From NCBI GenBank assembly GCA_947497985.1, contig CANMIX010000002.1, positions 248,001 to 312,000 of the forward strand: 64,000 bases of DNA, given 5' to 3'. This document shows, piece by piece, positions 26,470 to 35,546 of the stretch. Position numbers and translations under genes: made by a program. The DNA comes from an uncultured Paracoccaceae bacterium (GTDB lineage Bacteria > Pseudomonadota > Alphaproteobacteria > Rhodobacterales > Rhodobacteraceae). Every line of letters starts with the position of its first letter. Within the stretch, counting starts at the first letter, position 1. The notes under the pieces were generated by a model, which ran no database searches, was not told the origin of the DNA, and was given only the letters and a program-made list of their open reading frames with translations.

Positions 26470-27498
26470 TTAATCCTGTGGGGCAGGGCCGCTGGAGCAA
26501 CCAACAACCAATTCGGCTTCCAGCATCCGGGTCATCGGCGCATGATCTGGTGTGTCAATCAGCTCGGCCAGCATTGCGGCGGCAATTTCACCCGCCTGCC
26601 GGACGGAGGAGCGCAGCGCAGTAAAAATCGGGACGTCTTGACCGTTTTTCAGATAGGACAGGTCATCATCATGAGTGATGACCGAGATATCGCGCCCCAT
26701 TTTCAAGCCAGAATCCTCAATCGCGCGCCGAACCCCGATCGCAGTGATCATCGAAGAGGTCAAAATCGCAGTGGGGGGCGTTTTTAGCGCCAGCAAGGAC
26801 ATGGTTTCCCGATAGCCATAGACTTCGGTCATCTCCTGCGCCCGCATCAGATCCGGGGATGCCGCTAGCCCGCGATGTTTCAGGGCGTGTAGATAACCAT
26901 CACGTCGCCGTTGGGCGAAATCCATCGTCTCCAACCCGTTCAGCAGCGCAATGCGGCGATGGCCCAGATCAATCAGAAACTCGGTCGCCCGTTCAAAGGC
27001 ACGTTTGTTGTTCACATCGACCCAGCTGTATGCCTCGCTCACACCAGTCGAGCGTCCGTGCACAACAAAGGGCAGGCCCATCTTGTTCAGCAGGGCAATC
27101 CGGCTGTCATTGATCAAGGGGCCTTGCAGAACCACGCCGTCAACCGCTCGTTTGGCCAGTAGCTCGCGGTAGGCTTGTTCCGCATTGCCGTCCTGCACCC
27201 GCGTGAACATCATATCATAGCCGAACTTGGCATAGGCCTCGGAAGCACCGGCGACAAAATCTCCAAAAACCGGGTTCACCATCTCATGCTTGTTAGAGGT
27301 CGGAATGACGTGGCCGATCATCATCGCACGCCCGGTGGCCAACCCTTTGGCACGGCTGTTGGGGCGGTAACCAAATTGCTCAGCCGCCTGTTGAACCCGC
27401 AACCGCGTTGCTTCGCTCACCTCTGGATACCCGTTCAGCGCCCGGCTGACCGTGGTTTGCGAAAGTCCCAGTTGTTCGGCAAGAGTCTTGAGGTTCAT
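26470..27498 (-). CDS. aglR: LacI-family regulator of the alpha-glucoside operon (AglR-like)
   Basis: A 342-residue LacI repressor. The HTH (LKTLAEQLGLSQTTVSRALNGYPEVSEATRLRV) leads into a sugar-sensing domain (about 60-330). I chose ATG 27498 (MNLKTLAEQ); a TTG three codons upstream is possible. Only about seven bases separate the ATG from an operator-like palindrome (27506-27515), and no clear ribosome site is seen. Divergent position from aglE, with a second copy of the palindrome there, points to control of both transcripts. Confidence 0.88.
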   Translation of the reverse strand: MNLKTLAEQLGLSQTTVSRALNGYPEVSEATRLRVQQAAEQFGYRPNSRAKGLATGRAMMIGHVIPTSNKHEMVNPVFGDFVAGASEAYAKFGYDMMFTRVQDGNAEQAYRELLAKRAVDGVVLQGPLINDSRIALLNKMGLPFVVHGRSTGVSEAYSWVDVNNKRAFERATEFLIDLGHRRIALLNGLETMDFAQRRRDGYLHALKHRGLAASPDLMRAQEMTEVYGYRETMSLLALKTPPTAILTSSMITAIGVRRAIEDSGLKMGRDISVITHDDDLSYLKNGQDVPIFTALRSSVRQAGEIAAAMLAELIDTPDHAPMTRMLEAELVVGCSSGPAPQD

Positions 27499-27505
27499 GA
27501 GATTC

Positions 27506-27515
27506 AAAGCGCTTT
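27506..27515. promoter_or_regulatory. AglR operator-like palindrome at aglR
   Basis: AAAGCGCTTT, a perfect palindrome with central CG, lies just before the aglR start. Its core is identical to the site before aglE at 27668. Binding here would block aglR and the GH1 gene (autorepression). Confidence 0.7.
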
Positions 27516-27667
27516 AAATAGTGATGCTATCTTTTGCCGGAATAGATATCTGTGGGTCAATGGCTTTGTGAGGCTATTGCGCAAAACCTGTAAAAATAGG
27601 GCCGCAAATAACAAATTTTCTATTTGTTGTTGACAACGCAAGGGGGAGTCCCGCTACAAGTTTGCTC

Positions 27668-27679
27668 CAAAGCGCTTTG
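27668..27679. promoter_or_regulatory. AglR operator-like palindrome at aglE
   Basis: CAAAGCGCTTTG is a perfect 12-bp palindrome about 55 bases upstream of the aglE start. It shares ten bases with the site next to aglR. It has the form of LacI-family operators for alpha-glucoside regulators. Confidence 0.75.
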
Positions 27680-27733
27680 AAAAATGAGTCGCTTTGCTGA
27701 TTTCTTGCGCGTTGCGTGTATGGGAGGAGAATG

Positions 27734-29002
27734 ATGAAAAAGTCGATTTTGAGCGGCGCTGCGGCGCTTGCTGTGATGTCTGGCCCTGTTTTGGCCGAAG
27801 ACCTGACTGTGTTTGGTCCCTGGCTTGGTCCGGACCAGTTGAATGTTGAGGCCGTGCTGGAGGGGTTTGCGGCCGCGACCGGTCACACTGTGTCCTATGT
27901 GGGCTCTGACAGTTTCGAACAGCAGATACGTATCGACGCCGAGGCGGGCTCGGCCCCCAATATCGCAATCTTCCCACAACCTGGTCTGGCGGCGGAACTG
28001 GCCAAGGGCGGTTTCTTGACACCTCTGGCTGATGGCACCGGGGACTGGATCCGCGAAAACTATGCGGCTGGCCAATCCTGGGTCGATCTGGGCACGTTTG
28101 CAGGCACGGATGGCGCGACGGACCTGTTTGGGTTTTTCTACAAGGTCGATGTGAAATCGCTGGTTTGGTACCTGCCGGAAAACTTTGAAGACGCAGGCTA
28201 TGAAGTTCCAAACTCAATGGAGGAGCTGAAGGCGCTGACTAATCAGATCGTGGCCGACGGTGAAACACCCTGGTGTATTGGTCTGGGATCTGGCGGTGCC
28301 ACTGGTTGGCCGGCCACCGATTGGGTCGAGGATCTGATGCTGCGCACCCAAAGCCCGGCGGATTACGATGCCTGGGTCAGCAATGGTTTGAAATTCAACG
28401 ATCCAAAAGTTGTCGCCGCAATTGAGGAATTCGGCAGCTTTGCACGTAACGAGGATTATGTGGCCGGCGGCGCAGGTGCGGTGGCCACAACAGACTTCCG
28501 CGACAGCCCCAAGGGCATGTTTGATGCACCGCCACAGTGCTACATGCACCGCCAGGCTTCTTTTATCCCGTCCTTCTTCCCCGAAGGCACAATTGTGGGT
28601 GAGGACGCGGACTTTTTCTACTTCCCGGCCTATGCAGACAAGGATCTAGGCACACCGGTTCTGGGTGCGGGCACGGTCTGGGCAATCACCAATGAAAACC
28701 AGGCAGCCCATGATCTGATCGCCTATTTGCAAGACCCAGCCGCGCATGAAATCTGGATGGCGCGTCAGGGGTTTCTGACCCCACACAAAGGGGTGGATGC
28801 CTCCAAATTCTCGGACCCTACCTTGCGTAAAATGAACGAGATCCTGCTGGGTGCTACCACCTTTCGATTTGATGCCTCGGACCTGATGCCGGGCGGTGTT
28901 GGTGCGGGGTCGTTTTGGACCGGAATGGTGGATTATGCGGGTGGTAAATCCGCACAACAGGTGGCGGATGAAATTCAAGCCTCTTGGGATGCGTTGAAAT
29001 AG
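27734..29002 (+). CDS. aglE: Alpha-glucoside ABC transporter, periplasmic binding protein
   Basis: A 422-residue family 1 solute-binding protein. The signal peptide (about 1-21) ends in SGPVLA, followed by EDLTVFGPWLGPDQ, typical of AglE. Tandem ATGs lie at 27731 and 27734; GGAGGA is better spaced for the second. It binds maltose, sucrose or trehalose-type alpha-glucosides in the periplasm. It heads aglEFGAK and is followed by a strong stem-loop before aglF. Confidence 0.92.
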   Translation: MKKSILSGAAALAVMSGPVLAEDLTVFGPWLGPDQLNVEAVLEGFAAATGHTVSYVGSDSFEQQIRIDAEAGSAPNIAIFPQPGLAAELAKGGFLTPLADGTGDWIRENYAAGQSWVDLGTFAGTDGATDLFGFFYKVDVKSLVWYLPENFEDAGYEVPNSMEELKALTNQIVADGETPWCIGLGSGGATGWPATDWVEDLMLRTQSPADYDAWVSNGLKFNDPKVVAAIEEFGSFARNEDYVAGGAGAVATTDFRDSPKGMFDAPPQCYMHRQASFIPSFFPEGTIVGEDADFFYFPAYADKDLGTPVLGAGTVWAITNENQAAHDLIAYLQDPAAHEIWMARQGFLTPHKGVDASKFSDPTLRKMNEILLGATTFRFDASDLMPGGVGAGSFWTGMVDYAGGKSAQQVADEIQASWDALK

Positions 29003-29022
29003 AAACCACTGAACATCGGTCA

Positions 29023-29051
29023 GGCCAGCGTGGGGGGCTCCCATGCTGGCC
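29023..29051 (+). other. Intercistronic stem-loop between aglE and aglF
   Basis: GGCCAGCGTGGG (29023-29034) pairs with CCCATGCTGGCC (29040-29051) with one G-U pair and a five-base loop. Only a weak T run follows. It probably protects the aglE message or lets a fraction of transcripts stop there. Confidence 0.6.
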
Positions 29052-29096
29052 CGACTTTTGAACCACACGGCTTTATTCGAACTCAGGGGAACGATC

Positions 29097-30104
29097 ATGC
29101 ATCCGGCACTTCAGGGGCTGTCGATTATCATCTTTGGCGTTACCGCATGTGTCGCCTATTTTGCCCTGTCCAACCAGATTTTGGACAAGGTCCTGTTTCC
29201 CCCACGCGGCCCTCACGCGGGTCGTAACATCAACCGTGCCAATCTGGTCCGTCCATGGCTTTTCCTCTGTCCGGCGCTCTGCGCCGTGGGGGTGTATCTT
29301 GCCTATCCGGTGGTTGAGACCTTGCGGCTTTCACTCACGGAACGCGTCCCGGGTGGGGGAATTCAATGGGTTGGTTTGGACAATTACATACAGATGTCCA
29401 AAGAACCAAAATTCTGGGAGGCCCTGCGCAACAATATGTTGTGGCTTCTGGTGGTGCCTGCCGGGGCGACCGGTTTTGGCCTGTTGGCAGCCCAACTGAC
29501 GGATCGCATTCGTTGGGGCAATGTTGCCAAATCCCTGATCTTTATGCCGATGGCGATCTCATTTGTGGGGGCGTCGGTGATCTGGAAACTGGTCTATGAT
29601 GTGCGCCCTGCGGATCAGGATCAGATCGGGATTTTCAACGCGATCTATATGTTCATGGGCGGCGAGGCCCCGCTGACCTGGTTGACCATGCCGGTGTGGA
29701 ACAACTTCTTTTTGATGCTGGTTCTGATCTGGATCCAGACCGGATTTGCCATGGTGATCCTGTCGGCGGCCCTGCGCGGCATTCCCGAAGAAACGGTTGA
29801 GGCCGCCATTGTCGATGGGGCCAGCCCGATGCAGATCTTCTTTAAAATCAAGGTTCCCCAGATCAAAACGACCATTCTTGTGGTTTGGACCACCATAACC
29901 ATCACCGTGCTGAAAGTGTTCGACATCGTCTTCACCATGACCAACGGCCAGTGGGAGACACAGGTGCTGGCCAATTACATGTTCGACAAGCTGTTTCGCG
30001 CCAATGACTGGGGCGTTGGCTCGGCGGCGGCGATTGTCATCATGATCCTGGTGCTGCCGATCCTAGTCTGGAACGTCCGCAACGCCCGCAAAGAAATGCG
30101 CTGA
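29097..30104 (+). CDS. aglF: Alpha-glucoside ABC transporter, permease 1
   Basis: A 335-residue MalF-type permease, with an N-terminal membrane segment (about 3-23), then five or six further helices and the EAA loop EAAIVDGASPMQIFFKIKVPQ. ATG 29097 has AGGGGA upstream; the open frame extends 18 codons further into the stem-loop region. It forms the membrane channel with AglG. It ends ten bases before aglG. Confidence 0.92.
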   Translation: MHPALQGLSIIIFGVTACVAYFALSNQILDKVLFPPRGPHAGRNINRANLVRPWLFLCPALCAVGVYLAYPVVETLRLSLTERVPGGGIQWVGLDNYIQMSKEPKFWEALRNNMLWLLVVPAGATGFGLLAAQLTDRIRWGNVAKSLIFMPMAISFVGASVIWKLVYDVRPADQDQIGIFNAIYMFMGGEAPLTWLTMPVWNNFFLMLVLIWIQTGFAMVILSAALRGIPEETVEAAIVDGASPMQIFFKIKVPQIKTTILVVWTTITITVLKVFDIVFTMTNGQWETQVLANYMFDKLFRANDWGVGSAAAIVIMILVLPILVWNVRNARKEMR

Positions 30105-30114
30105 GGGAACGACA

Positions 30115-31263
30115 ATGGACAATATCGCTGGAACAAAATCCACCCTCACTTGGGTCACCCATATCTCTGTTGTTATTCTTGTGGCGCTTTGGGTGTTTCC
30201 GACGCTGGGGCTATTTGTATCCTCCTTTCGCACGACCGATCAGATTGCATCCAGCGGCTGGTGGAAATCTTTGTTCCCCTCTGAGCAGACAATGACCTTG
30301 CGCACAGCATCACCGGATACGCAGGTACAAGAGGGCCCGCTCTTTGTGATCGAGGGCAACCTGCTGGACGAGGGTCAAGACGCGACGATCCACAGCTGGG
30401 GGATCTCATCGCGCGCAGTGGACGCCTTTGTCCCCGGAGAGGTGGCCGAGCTGCGCAAAGGCGGCACCATCACTGTGATGGCCAACGGGCGCTACCGGAT
30501 GGAACACAGCGCGGCCTTTATCGGATCGCGCGGCCAACGGGTGTTTCTGGGCACCACGGTTGCGCCTGAATTTACCTTAAACAACTACCGAAACATCCTG
30601 TTTGACCCGGACAATATCGAAGGGATGAGCCAGGCGTTTTTCTCTACCCTGACAGTGACGATCCCGGCGACCATCATCCCGATCCTGGTCGCGGCATTTG
30701 CGGCCTATGCGTTGGCGTGGATGGAGTTTCCGGGACGCGCATTGCTGGTGGCAGCCATTGTCGCGCTACTGGTCGTGCCGCTTCAACTGGCGTTGATCCC
30801 CTTGTTGAAACTGCACCTCGGTATTGGCATTGGCAAAGGGTATATGGGCGTCTGGCTGGCCCATACCGGATTTGGCCTGCCGCTCGCGATCTACCTTTTG
30901 CGCAATTACATGGTGGGCCTGCCGCGCGATATCATCGAAAACGCGCGGGTTGACGGGGCCACCGAATATCAGATCTTCACCCGGATCATCCTGCCGCTCA
31001 GCTTCCCGGCACTGGCTTCTTTTGCGATCTTTCAGTTCCTTTGGACCTGGAACGATCTATTGGTGGCCAAAGTGTTTCTGGTGGACGCCACCGGAGAGAC
31101 CACAGTGATGACCCAAAAACTGGTCGAGCTGTTGGGCACCCGTGGCGGCAATTGGGAAATCCTGGCGACATCCGCCTTTATCTCGATCGCAGTGCCGCTG
31201 GCGGTCTTTTTCACTCTTCAAAGATACCTGGTCCGCGGGCTTCTCGCCGGTTCCGTGAAATAG
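30115..31263 (+). CDS. aglG: Alpha-glucoside ABC transporter, permease 2 with periplasmic insertion
   Basis: A 382-residue MalG-type permease, about 100 residues longer than most. After the first membrane helix (about 15-38) residues about 58-150 form a hydrophilic, Gly/Glu/Thr-rich stretch likely to lie outside the membrane. The normal five-helix core with the EAA loop ENARVDGATEYQIFTRIILPL follows. The extra segment is typical of AglG proteins as far as I know. It pairs with AglF and precedes the glucosidase gene by nine bases. Confidence 0.92.
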   Translation: MDNIAGTKSTLTWVTHISVVILVALWVFPTLGLFVSSFRTTDQIASSGWWKSLFPSEQTMTLRTASPDTQVQEGPLFVIEGNLLDEGQDATIHSWGISSRAVDAFVPGEVAELRKGGTITVMANGRYRMEHSAAFIGSRGQRVFLGTTVAPEFTLNNYRNILFDPDNIEGMSQAFFSTLTVTIPATIIPILVAAFAAYALAWMEFPGRALLVAAIVALLVVPLQLALIPLLKLHLGIGIGKGYMGVWLAHTGFGLPLAIYLLRNYMVGLPRDIIENARVDGATEYQIFTRIILPLSFPALASFAIFQFLWTWNDLLVAKVFLVDATGETTVMTQKLVELLGTRGGNWEILATSAFISIAVPLAVFFTLQRYLVRGLLAGSVK

Positions 31264-31272
31264 GATATACAA

Positions 31273-32925
31273 ATGAACGTGCAAACTTCCAAACATTTGG
31301 CGCAGGACACCGATTGGTGGCAGGGCGGTGTGATTTACCAAATCTACCCGCGCAGTTTTCAGGACAGCAACGGCGACGGTGTTGGCGATCTGCAAGGGAT
31401 CACCCAGCGACTGCCCTATGTTGCGTCGCTGGGCGTGGATGCGATCTGGATCTCGCCCTTCTTCAAATCCCCGATGAAGGACTTTGGCTACGACGTCAGT
31501 GACTATCGCGATGTGGACCCATTGTTTGGAAGCCTGGCGGATTTCGACGCCCTGTTGACGCGCGCCCATGAACTAGGGCTCAAGGTGATGATTGATCTTG
31601 TGCTGTCGCATACCTCGGACCAACATCCCTGGTTCAGCGAAAGCCGCGCCAATCGCTCCAACCCTAAATCCGATTGGTATGTTTGGGCGGACCCACAACC
31701 AGATGGCACCCCGCCCAACAATTGGCTGTCGATCTTTGGCGGCTCTGCCTGGCAATGGGACAGCCGTCGCGAACAATATTACCTGCACAACTTTCTGACG
31801 TCGCAACCGGACCTGAATTTCCACAGCAGCGCGGTGCAGGATGCCTTGCTGGACACCGCCAGGTTTTGGTTGGAACGCGGCGTGGATGGTTTCCGTCTGG
31901 ACACGATCAATTTCTATTTCCACGACAAGGAGCTGCGCAGCAACCCGCCCCTGGCACCCGAAGAGCGCAACGGCAGCATTGCACCATCGGTGAACCCCTA
32001 TAATCACCAGCGCCACCTCTACTCCAAGAACCAGCCGGAAAATCTGGTCTTTCTGGAACGTCTGCGCGGATTGACCGACCAATATAATGCCCGCGCCTGT
32101 CTGGGTGAGGTCGGCGATGCGCAACGCGGGCTTGAGATCATGGGCGAATACACCCAGGGCGATGACCGCATGCATATGTGTTATGCCTTTGAATTCTTGG
32201 GGCCTGATCCGGTGACGGCGCAAATGGTCAAACAGGTGTTCAACCGGCTCGACACCATCGGCAAAGGCGCCTGGGCCTGTTGGGCCTTTTCCAACCACGA
32301 CGTGGTCCGCCACGGAACCCGCTGGCAGCTGAGCGATGCGGCGCTTCGCACCTATGCTGCCTTGCTGATGTGCCTGCGCGGCTCGGTCTGCCTGTATCAG
32401 GGCGAAGAGCTGGGCCTGTCTGAGGCTGACGTTGCCTTTGACGATCTGCAGGATCCCTATGGCATTGAATTCTGGCCTGAATTCAAAGGGCGCGATGGGT
32501 GCCGCACGCCAATGGTCTGGGACACGCAGGATGAAAACGCAGGTTTCGCTTCGGTGAAACCCTGGTTGCCCGTCAGCGAGACCCAGCGTGAAATTGCGGT
32601 GGATCTGCAAGAGCGGGCACCGGGCTCGGTGCTCCACCACTATCGTAAGGCCATTGCACTGCGCGAGACTTTGCCCGTTTTGAAAACCGGAACGCAGGAC
32701 CGCATGGATGTCGCCGCAGATGTGCTGAGCTTTCATCGCACCAACGCCGAACAGGAAGTGTTCTGCGCGTTCAACCTCGGCGAAGAAAACGCGGCATTGA
32801 CCCTGCCGGACGGCCCTTGGGAAAACGTAGCCACAGATTTGGACGGAGCGGTTGAACTGCGTGGCAATCAAGTGTCCTTGGGCGCTTGGGAATATTGCAT
32901 CGCGGTGAAGCGGGAGGAACAGTAA
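31273..32925 (+). CDS. aglA: Alpha-glucosidase, glycoside hydrolase family 13
   Basis: A 550-residue GH13 enzyme of the oligo-1,6-glucosidase/AglA group. The barrel starts with GGVIYQIYPRSFQDSNGDG. Catalytic residues are nucleophile Asp210 (DGFRLDTINF), acid/base Glu279 (CLGEVGD) and Asp343 (FSNHDVVRHG). It has no signal peptide, so it hydrolyses imported alpha-glucosides to glucose in the cytoplasm. It sits between the permease and ATPase genes, the known aglEFGAK order. Confidence 0.94.
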   Translation: MNVQTSKHLAQDTDWWQGGVIYQIYPRSFQDSNGDGVGDLQGITQRLPYVASLGVDAIWISPFFKSPMKDFGYDVSDYRDVDPLFGSLADFDALLTRAHELGLKVMIDLVLSHTSDQHPWFSESRANRSNPKSDWYVWADPQPDGTPPNNWLSIFGGSAWQWDSRREQYYLHNFLTSQPDLNFHSSAVQDALLDTARFWLERGVDGFRLDTINFYFHDKELRSNPPLAPEERNGSIAPSVNPYNHQRHLYSKNQPENLVFLERLRGLTDQYNARACLGEVGDAQRGLEIMGEYTQGDDRMHMCYAFEFLGPDPVTAQMVKQVFNRLDTIGKGAWACWAFSNHDVVRHGTRWQLSDAALRTYAALLMCLRGSVCLYQGEELGLSEADVAFDDLQDPYGIEFWPEFKGRDGCRTPMVWDTQDENAGFASVKPWLPVSETQREIAVDLQERAPGSVLHHYRKAIALRETLPVLKTGTQDRMDVAADVLSFHRTNAEQEVFCAFNLGEENAALTLPDGPWENVATDLDGAVELRGNQVSLGAWEYCIAVKREEQ

Positions 32926-32926
32926 G

Positions 32927-34012
32927 ATGGCTGAGCTGAAACTAAGCGGCATCGCAAAGACCTACGCCAACAGCGTCAATGTTCTGCAGGATATAAATCT
33001 AGACATCGACAAGGGCGAGCTGATTGTTTTTGTCGGCCCGTCTGGATGTGGGAAATCCACCCTGTTGCGCATGATCGCAGGTTTGGAAAAGATCTCAGAC
33101 GGAGAGCTGACGATCGACGGGCACGTGGTGAATGACACGCCGCCCGCCCAGCGTGGCATTGCGATGGTGTTTCAATCCTACGCGCTTTATCCGCATATGA
33201 CCGTGCGTGAAAACATGGCCTTTGCGCTCAAAATCGCCAAGAAATCCAAGGCTGAGATCAATGCAGCGGTGGAAAACGCAGCCAAAGTTCTGCAGCTCGA
33301 CAGTTATCTGGATCGTCTGCCCAAGGAACTGTCGGGCGGGCAACGTCAGCGGGTTGCCATTGGCCGCTCTATTGTGCGCGACCCCAAGGTTTACCTGTTT
33401 GACGAGCCGCTCTCAAATCTGGACGCCGCCCTGCGTGTCGCCACCCGGATCGAGATCGCGCGTTTGAAAGAAGCGATGCCAGACCGCACCATGATCTATG
33501 TCACACATGACCAGGTGGAGGCGATGACCTTGGCCAGCCGGATCGTCGTGCTGGCCAACAAAGGCATTGCCCAAGTCGGCACGCCGCTGGATCTGTATGA
33601 ACGGCCCGAAAATGAATTTGTGGCACAATTCATCGGCTCACCTGCGATGAACCTCTTGGCGGGGCACATCACCCAAACCGGCGCGCAAACCACGGTTGCG
33701 CTGGATGGCGGTGGCGTTGCTGTCTCTGATATTGCCACAAACGCTGCGGATCAGGGCAAGGCGGTCAACATCGGTGTGCGTCCTGAGGATCTGTTTGAGA
33801 CGGACGGCCAGACCCTATTTGAGGCACGCGTCGATATCACCGAAGCACTGGGAGAGGTGACTTTGCTCTATATCGACGCACCGTCCGGCGGGGATCCCTT
33901 GATCGCAAAACTGGCCGGTAACCGCAAAGAGCTGCGCGGCCAGAGCGTGCGCATGGGGGCGAACCCGGACAAGGTGCATCTGTTCCACAACGGACAGTCC
34001 ATGCGTCCGTAA
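32927..34012 (+). CDS. aglK: Alpha-glucoside ABC transporter, ATP-binding protein
   Basis: A 361-residue MalK-type ATPase with Walker [10 protein letters not shown], signature LSGGQRQR, Walker [13 protein letters not shown] and the switch His in [10 protein letters not shown]. The C-terminal TOBE domain (about 235-355) is present. It starts one base after the aglA stop and is the last gene of the operon. It resembles SmoK in this window, so cross-talk between the two importers is conceivable. Confidence 0.94.
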   Translation: MAELKLSGIAKTYANSVNVLQDINLDIDKGELIVFVGPSGCGKSTLLRMIAGLEKISDGELTIDGHVVNDTPPAQRGIAMVFQSYALYPHMTVRENMAFALKIAKKSKAEINAAVENAAKVLQLDSYLDRLPKELSGGQRQRVAIGRSIVRDPKVYLFDEPLSNLDAALRVATRIEIARLKEAMPDRTMIYVTHDQVEAMTLASRIVVLANKGIAQVGTPLDLYERPENEFVAQFIGSPAMNLLAGHITQTGAQTTVALDGGGVAVSDIATNAADQGKAVNIGVRPEDLFETDGQTLFEARVDITEALGEVTLLYIDAPSGGDPLIAKLAGNRKELRGQSVRMGANPDKVHLFHNGQSMRP

Positions 34013-34026
34013 AAGCGGCGAGTACG

Positions 34027-35358
34027 CTAGAAACCCGCATCCACAATCATCGGCGTTCCGTCAAAGAAGCGGGACAGCCGATAGGGTTCTGGATCCACAC
34101 AGGGTGTGACACCCATCACGAGTTCGGCCATCAACCGGCCGGTGGCGGGGCCAATGCCAAACCCATGTCCCGAAAATCCGGTGGCGATGAAAAAGCCGGG
34201 CAGGGTGTCGACGCCGGAGATAACAGGCACCGCGTCTGGTGTGACATCAATCATTCCGGCCCATGTCTGTTCGATTTTGGCGTCTTTGAAGACTGAGAAC
34301 CGTTTGGCGGCGGTCGCCTGGATCTGGCGCACCAATGCGTCGCTTGGCTTTGGGTCCAAAACGCGGTTCTGCTCAAACGGGGTGACCTCATCCATGGACC
34401 AGCGCCGCGCATAACGGGCCTCTTCCATAAACCGCGGCCCAAGCCGTGGGATCAGAGCACGCCAGTTTTTGCGGTAGGCAGGCAGGAACGCCCGCAACAA
34501 CCGAAAGCTGTCGGGTACTATATCGGCGTGGTGCAGTGTGCCATTGGCCAGCGTATAGCCGCCGTCCTGGCGTTTGCGCAGGCCCAGCCCCTCTTCCCAA
34601 TAAGACGTCTCGGGCCCGCCTTCGATTGGGGCGGTGCGCAGAACCGTGTTCAGAACCTTCAGCTGCGGCAGGTTGATGCCAAGGTTTCCCGAAAACAGCC
34701 GCGACCAGGCTCCCCCGGCAAGAACCACGCTGTCACAGGCGATGCGCCCGCGTTCAGTGACAACGCCGCTGACCTTGCCCCCTGTGGTCTCAACGCCGCG
34801 CACCGCACATTGGGTCAGGATGGCTGCGCCGCGATCGCGGGCGGCCTCGGCCATGGCAGGCGCGGCCTTTTGCGGCTCTGCACGGCCATCGGTGGGGGTG
34901 TAAAACACGGCTTTGGGGCGTTTGGGCGCGCTTGGCAACATGTCCTCGAGATCTTTACCACTGCGAAAACCGCATTCGATCTGGAACGGTTTCAGATGCT
35001 CGGACCAGTTTTCGAACTGGGTGATCTCAGCGTCGGTTTCACAGGCAAAGGCGATGCCAGCCTGTTTATACCCCAGATCGCGCCCGGTGCGCTCCTTCAA
35101 TTTGGGCCAGATCCGCAGGGCCTCGGCCATCAATGGAACTTCTCGTTTGTCGCGGCGTGAAATCCGCACCCAGCCCCAATTTCGCGAGCTTTGTTCCTGG
35201 GCGATGCCCCCCTTTTCACACAGGGCCACCCGCTGGCCTTTTTCCGCCAGCTCCAGCGCGGTGCTGACGCCAATAATGCCGCCACCGATGACAACCGTAT
35301 CGACACGGTCAGGCAGGTGCGCGTCCCCTTGTACCGGGGTCACTGTGGGTCCTGGCAT
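34027..35358 (-). CDS. FAD-dependent oxidoreductase (DAO family)
   Basis: A 443-residue amine/amino-acid oxidase-like flavoprotein. The dinucleotide-binding motif VVIGGGIIGVSTALELAEKG lies near residues 22-41, and the C-terminal FAD contact is FIATGFSGHGFGIGPATG. The short SSRNWGWVRISRRD segment near the N-terminus is typical of a DadA/PuuB-like subgroup. I set the start at ATG 35358, with AAAGG about nine bases upstream; the frame stays open 51 codons further. It probably oxidises an amino acid or amine; the substrate is unknown. It converges on aglK with a 14-base gap. Confidence 0.83.
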   Translation of the reverse strand: MPGPTVTPVQGDAHLPDRVDTVVIGGGIIGVSTALELAEKGQRVALCEKGGIAQEQSSRNWGWVRISRRDKREVPLMAEALRIWPKLKERTGRDLGYKQAGIAFACETDAEITQFENWSEHLKPFQIECGFRSGKDLEDMLPSAPKRPKAVFYTPTDGRAEPQKAAPAMAEAARDRGAAILTQCAVRGVETTGGKVSGVVTERGRIACDSVVLAGGAWSRLFSGNLGINLPQLKVLNTVLRTAPIEGGPETSYWEEGLGLRKRQDGGYTLANGTLHHADIVPDSFRLLRAFLPAYRKNWRALIPRLGPRFMEEARYARRWSMDEVTPFEQNRVLDPKPSDALVRQIQATAAKRFSVFKDAKIEQTWAGMIDVTPDAVPVISGVDTLPGFFIATGFSGHGFGIGPATGRLMAELVMGVTPCVDPEPYRLSRFFDGTPMIVDAGF

Positions 35359-35546
35359 GGGCGGGCCTTTCTTTATTTCAAACGTTTGATCACTGGGCTG
35401 CACATGCGAAACAGGCACGGGCAGCGCCGTTTGCATTTGCTTAACGTATGAAGTGAATTCGCGACAAGCAGCGTATGCGGCAAGGACCTGCAAAATCCAT
35501 CGCGGGCCCATGCATCTGCATCAAAAAACGGCGCTGGCTGGAGTGC

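Noticed and set aside
31573-32952. 459-codon open frame on the minus strand
   Set aside because: Shadow of aglA, which has all GH13 catalytic residues in the other strand.
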